NCBI GenBank assembly: GCA_016861105.1 | Contig: BOKS01000008.1 | Span: forward strand, 124,001-188,000 | Direction of reading: 5' to 3' | DNA: 64,000 nt | Source: Betaproteobacteria bacterium | GTDB lineage: Bacteria > Pseudomonadota > Gammaproteobacteria > Burkholderiales > Casimicrobiaceae | Shown: positions 63,037 to 64,000 of the stretch, one piece after another | How positions within the stretch are numbered: the first letter of the stretch is position 1 | How the letters are laid out: each line of letters opens with the position of its first letter | Made by a program: the position numbers and the translations under genes | The notes under the pieces: model-generated | What the model was told of the DNA's origin: nothing | The model's input: the letters and a program-made list of their open reading frames with translations, nothing else | Databases searched by the model: none

Positions 63037-63088
63037 ACGAACAGGAAAATCGATTTTTGTTCGTGCCTGTGACAGGCGCAGCCTATCA
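63037..63088. promoter_or_regulatory. Operator-like dyads and GCCTATCA in the Bug/Gfo divergent region
   Basis: A near-palindrome spans 63037-63063: CGAAC, then the perfect 12-bp AAAATCGATTTT (63046-63057), then GTTCG, with unequal spacers. It is followed by GCCTGT-G-ACAGGC (63065-63077) and the octamer GCCTATCA (63081-63088), whose TATCAT could be a -10 for the rightward gene. The AT-rich dyad stands out in this GC-rich sequence. The divergent gap itself is 62906-63181. Confidence 0.5.
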
Positions 63089-63181
63089 TCGCCGGCGGGG
63101 CGCCCGGATGCGCCGGCGACGCGCGGGGGCCACGGTGCTATCGTGCGCGGCACCGGAACGTCGGGACACGAGGGAGGCGGC

Positions 63182-64000
63182 ATGACCACACCGTTGCGGC
63201 TCGGCATCGTCGGCGCGGACGCGAGCGGGCAGGGCTGGGCGCCGCTCGCGCACTTCCCGGCGCTGCGCGCACTGCCGCAGTTCGAGGTCGTCGCGCTGTG
63301 CACCTCGCGGGCGGCGACCGCGGCCGCGGCTGCCGCGCGCTACGGCGTGGCGCGGGCCTTCCACGATCCGCGCGAGCTCGCCGCGCAGGAGGACCTCGAC
63401 CTCGTGTCGGTCGTGGTCCGCGCGCCGGCCCACCACGACGTCGTGGTCGCTGCGCTCGAGGCGGGCCGCAACGTCTACTGTGAGTGGCCGCTCGGGGCGA
63501 GCACCGCGCAGGCGGAGCGCATGGCGGCGCTGGCCGACGCCCGCGGCGTGCGCGCGATGATCGGGCTGCAGGCGCGCGCCGATCCGGTGATCCGCCACGC
63601 TCGCGGCCTCGTCGCGGACGGCTACGTCGGCGACGTGCAGTCGGTGGCGATGGTCATGACGACCGCCGCCGCCCCGGAACGGCCGGCCTCGCGCGCGTGG
63701 GAGCGCAGCGCCGCGAACGGCGTGTCCGCGCTGACCATCCGCGGCATCCATGCGCTCGACGCGCTGTGCTTCTGCGTGGGCGAGCTGGCCGAGGTCTCGG
63801 CGCAGGTCGCCACGCTCAACCGCCGCTGGACCATCGCCGACAGCGGCGCGAGCGTCGACGTCGACGCCCCCGACTGCGTGGTCCTCGCGGGCACGCTGGT
63901 CGGCGGCGCCCTCGTCAGCGCGCAGATCGCCACCGTGCCGTGCGCGGCCGCCGGATGGCGCATGGAGATCTCCGGCTCCCGCGGCGCCCTGCGCATCGCG
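63182..64000 (+). CDS. Gfo/Idh/MocA-family oxidoreductase, N-terminal part (cut by window end)
   Basis: The first 273 codons of an open reading frame are present, starting at ATG 63182 after GAGGGAGG. A Rossmann start RLGIVGADASGQGWAPLAHF, VVVRAPAHHDVVVAAL and CEWPLGAS (the EKP-like catalytic motif with Trp in place of Lys, as in Gal80-like and galactose-dehydrogenase-like members) are seen. GIHALDALCF supplies the conserved His-Asp. The C-terminal end lies beyond the window. Loss of the catalytic Lys is typical of a subgroup, some members of which are not enzymes. It is divergent from the orphan Bug gene. Confidence 0.8.
   Translation, partial: MTTPLRLGIVGADASGQGWAPLAHFPALRALPQFEVVALCTSRAATAAAAAARYGVARAFHDPRELAAQEDLDLVSVVVRAPAHHDVVVAALEAGRNVYCEWPLGASTAQAERMAALADARGVRAMIGLQARADPVIRHARGLVADGYVGDVQSVAMVMTTAAAPERPASRAWERSAANGVSALTIRGIHALDALCFCVGELAEVSAQVATLNRRWTIADSGASVDVDAPDCVVLAGTLVGGALVSAQIATVPCAAAGWRMEISGSRGALRIA

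Overview
The window is 64 kb of very GC-rich (by eye above 70 %) bacterial chromosome with tightly packed genes, many GTG starts and frequent 4-base ATGA/GTGA overlaps. Three periplasmic Bug/TctC binding proteins, two complete tripartite tricarboxylate transporter (TTT) sets, LysR regulators paired with small catabolic operons, DUF2938/DUF2798/DUF2889 proteins and a hybrid 7TMR-DISM kinase point to a betaproteobacterium of Burkholderiales type. This assignment rests on gene content only; no rRNA is present.

Layout. (1) 1-4.0 kb, plus strand: tail of an amidohydrolase, RraA-type aldolase, Bug-TctB-TctA transporter. (2) 4.2-6.7 kb: S-layer-homology protein whose stop codon lies in the target duplication of a 265-bp MITE-like element, then a DUF2938-DUF2798 pair divergent from a MerR regulator across a perfect dyad, and a tRNA-Leu(UAA). 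(3) 6.8-14.5 kb: two-component pair, two small secreted or membrane proteins, a diguanylate-cyclase-like protein with a degenerate GGDEF site, a dihydroxyphthalate-decarboxylase-like protein and a Gfo/Idh/MocA oxidoreductase. (4) 14.6-21.6 kb: a stress block of UspA proteins, ferric-reductase-like flavocytochrome, P-type cation ATPase (broken by one in-frame TAG next to its phosphorylation site), EF-hand and DUF2934 proteins. Three TTGAC-N4-GTCAA boxes of the FNR/Anr/FixK kind sit in its intergenic spaces. (5) 21.6-40.8 kb, minus strand: alpha-glucan/trehalose cluster with MalQ-TreY fusion, TreZ, GlgX/TreX, a TM-helix channel-like protein, TreS-maltokinase fusion, GlgE, GlgB and a GH-type debranching protein. 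(6) 41.1-51.1 kb: UspA-phosphoketolase operon, TreT-like glycosyltransferase, MscS channel, YihY/BrkB membrane protein, DUF2889 protein, a TPR-type membrane protein and a glutaredoxin-DinB fusion. (7) 51.1-64 kb: a second, inverted RraA-Bug-TctB-TctA operon, a frameshifted LysR gene, an NHL-SDR-hydratase operon, a hydroxyacid dehydrogenase-HpcH/HpaI aldolase pair, a second LysR, a third Bug protein and the start of another Gfo/Idh/MocA gene.

How the genes work together. The cluster in (5) encodes a closed circuit: trehalose to maltose (TreS), maltose 1-phosphate (maltokinase), linear glucan (GlgE), branched glucan (GlgB), debranching (GlgX) and back to trehalose (TreY, TreZ). The TreT-like enzyme in (6) is a possible entry point, and channel-type proteins in and near the cluster fit osmotic or storage stress. 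The FNR-type boxes suggest that the neighbouring Usp, flavocytochrome and DUF2934 genes respond to low oxygen. Region (7) looks like uptake and aldolase/hydratase breakdown of organic acids. The octamer GCCTATCA occurs in four of its intergenic regions, two of them sharing a 35-bp bipartite element, which suggests a small shared regulon.
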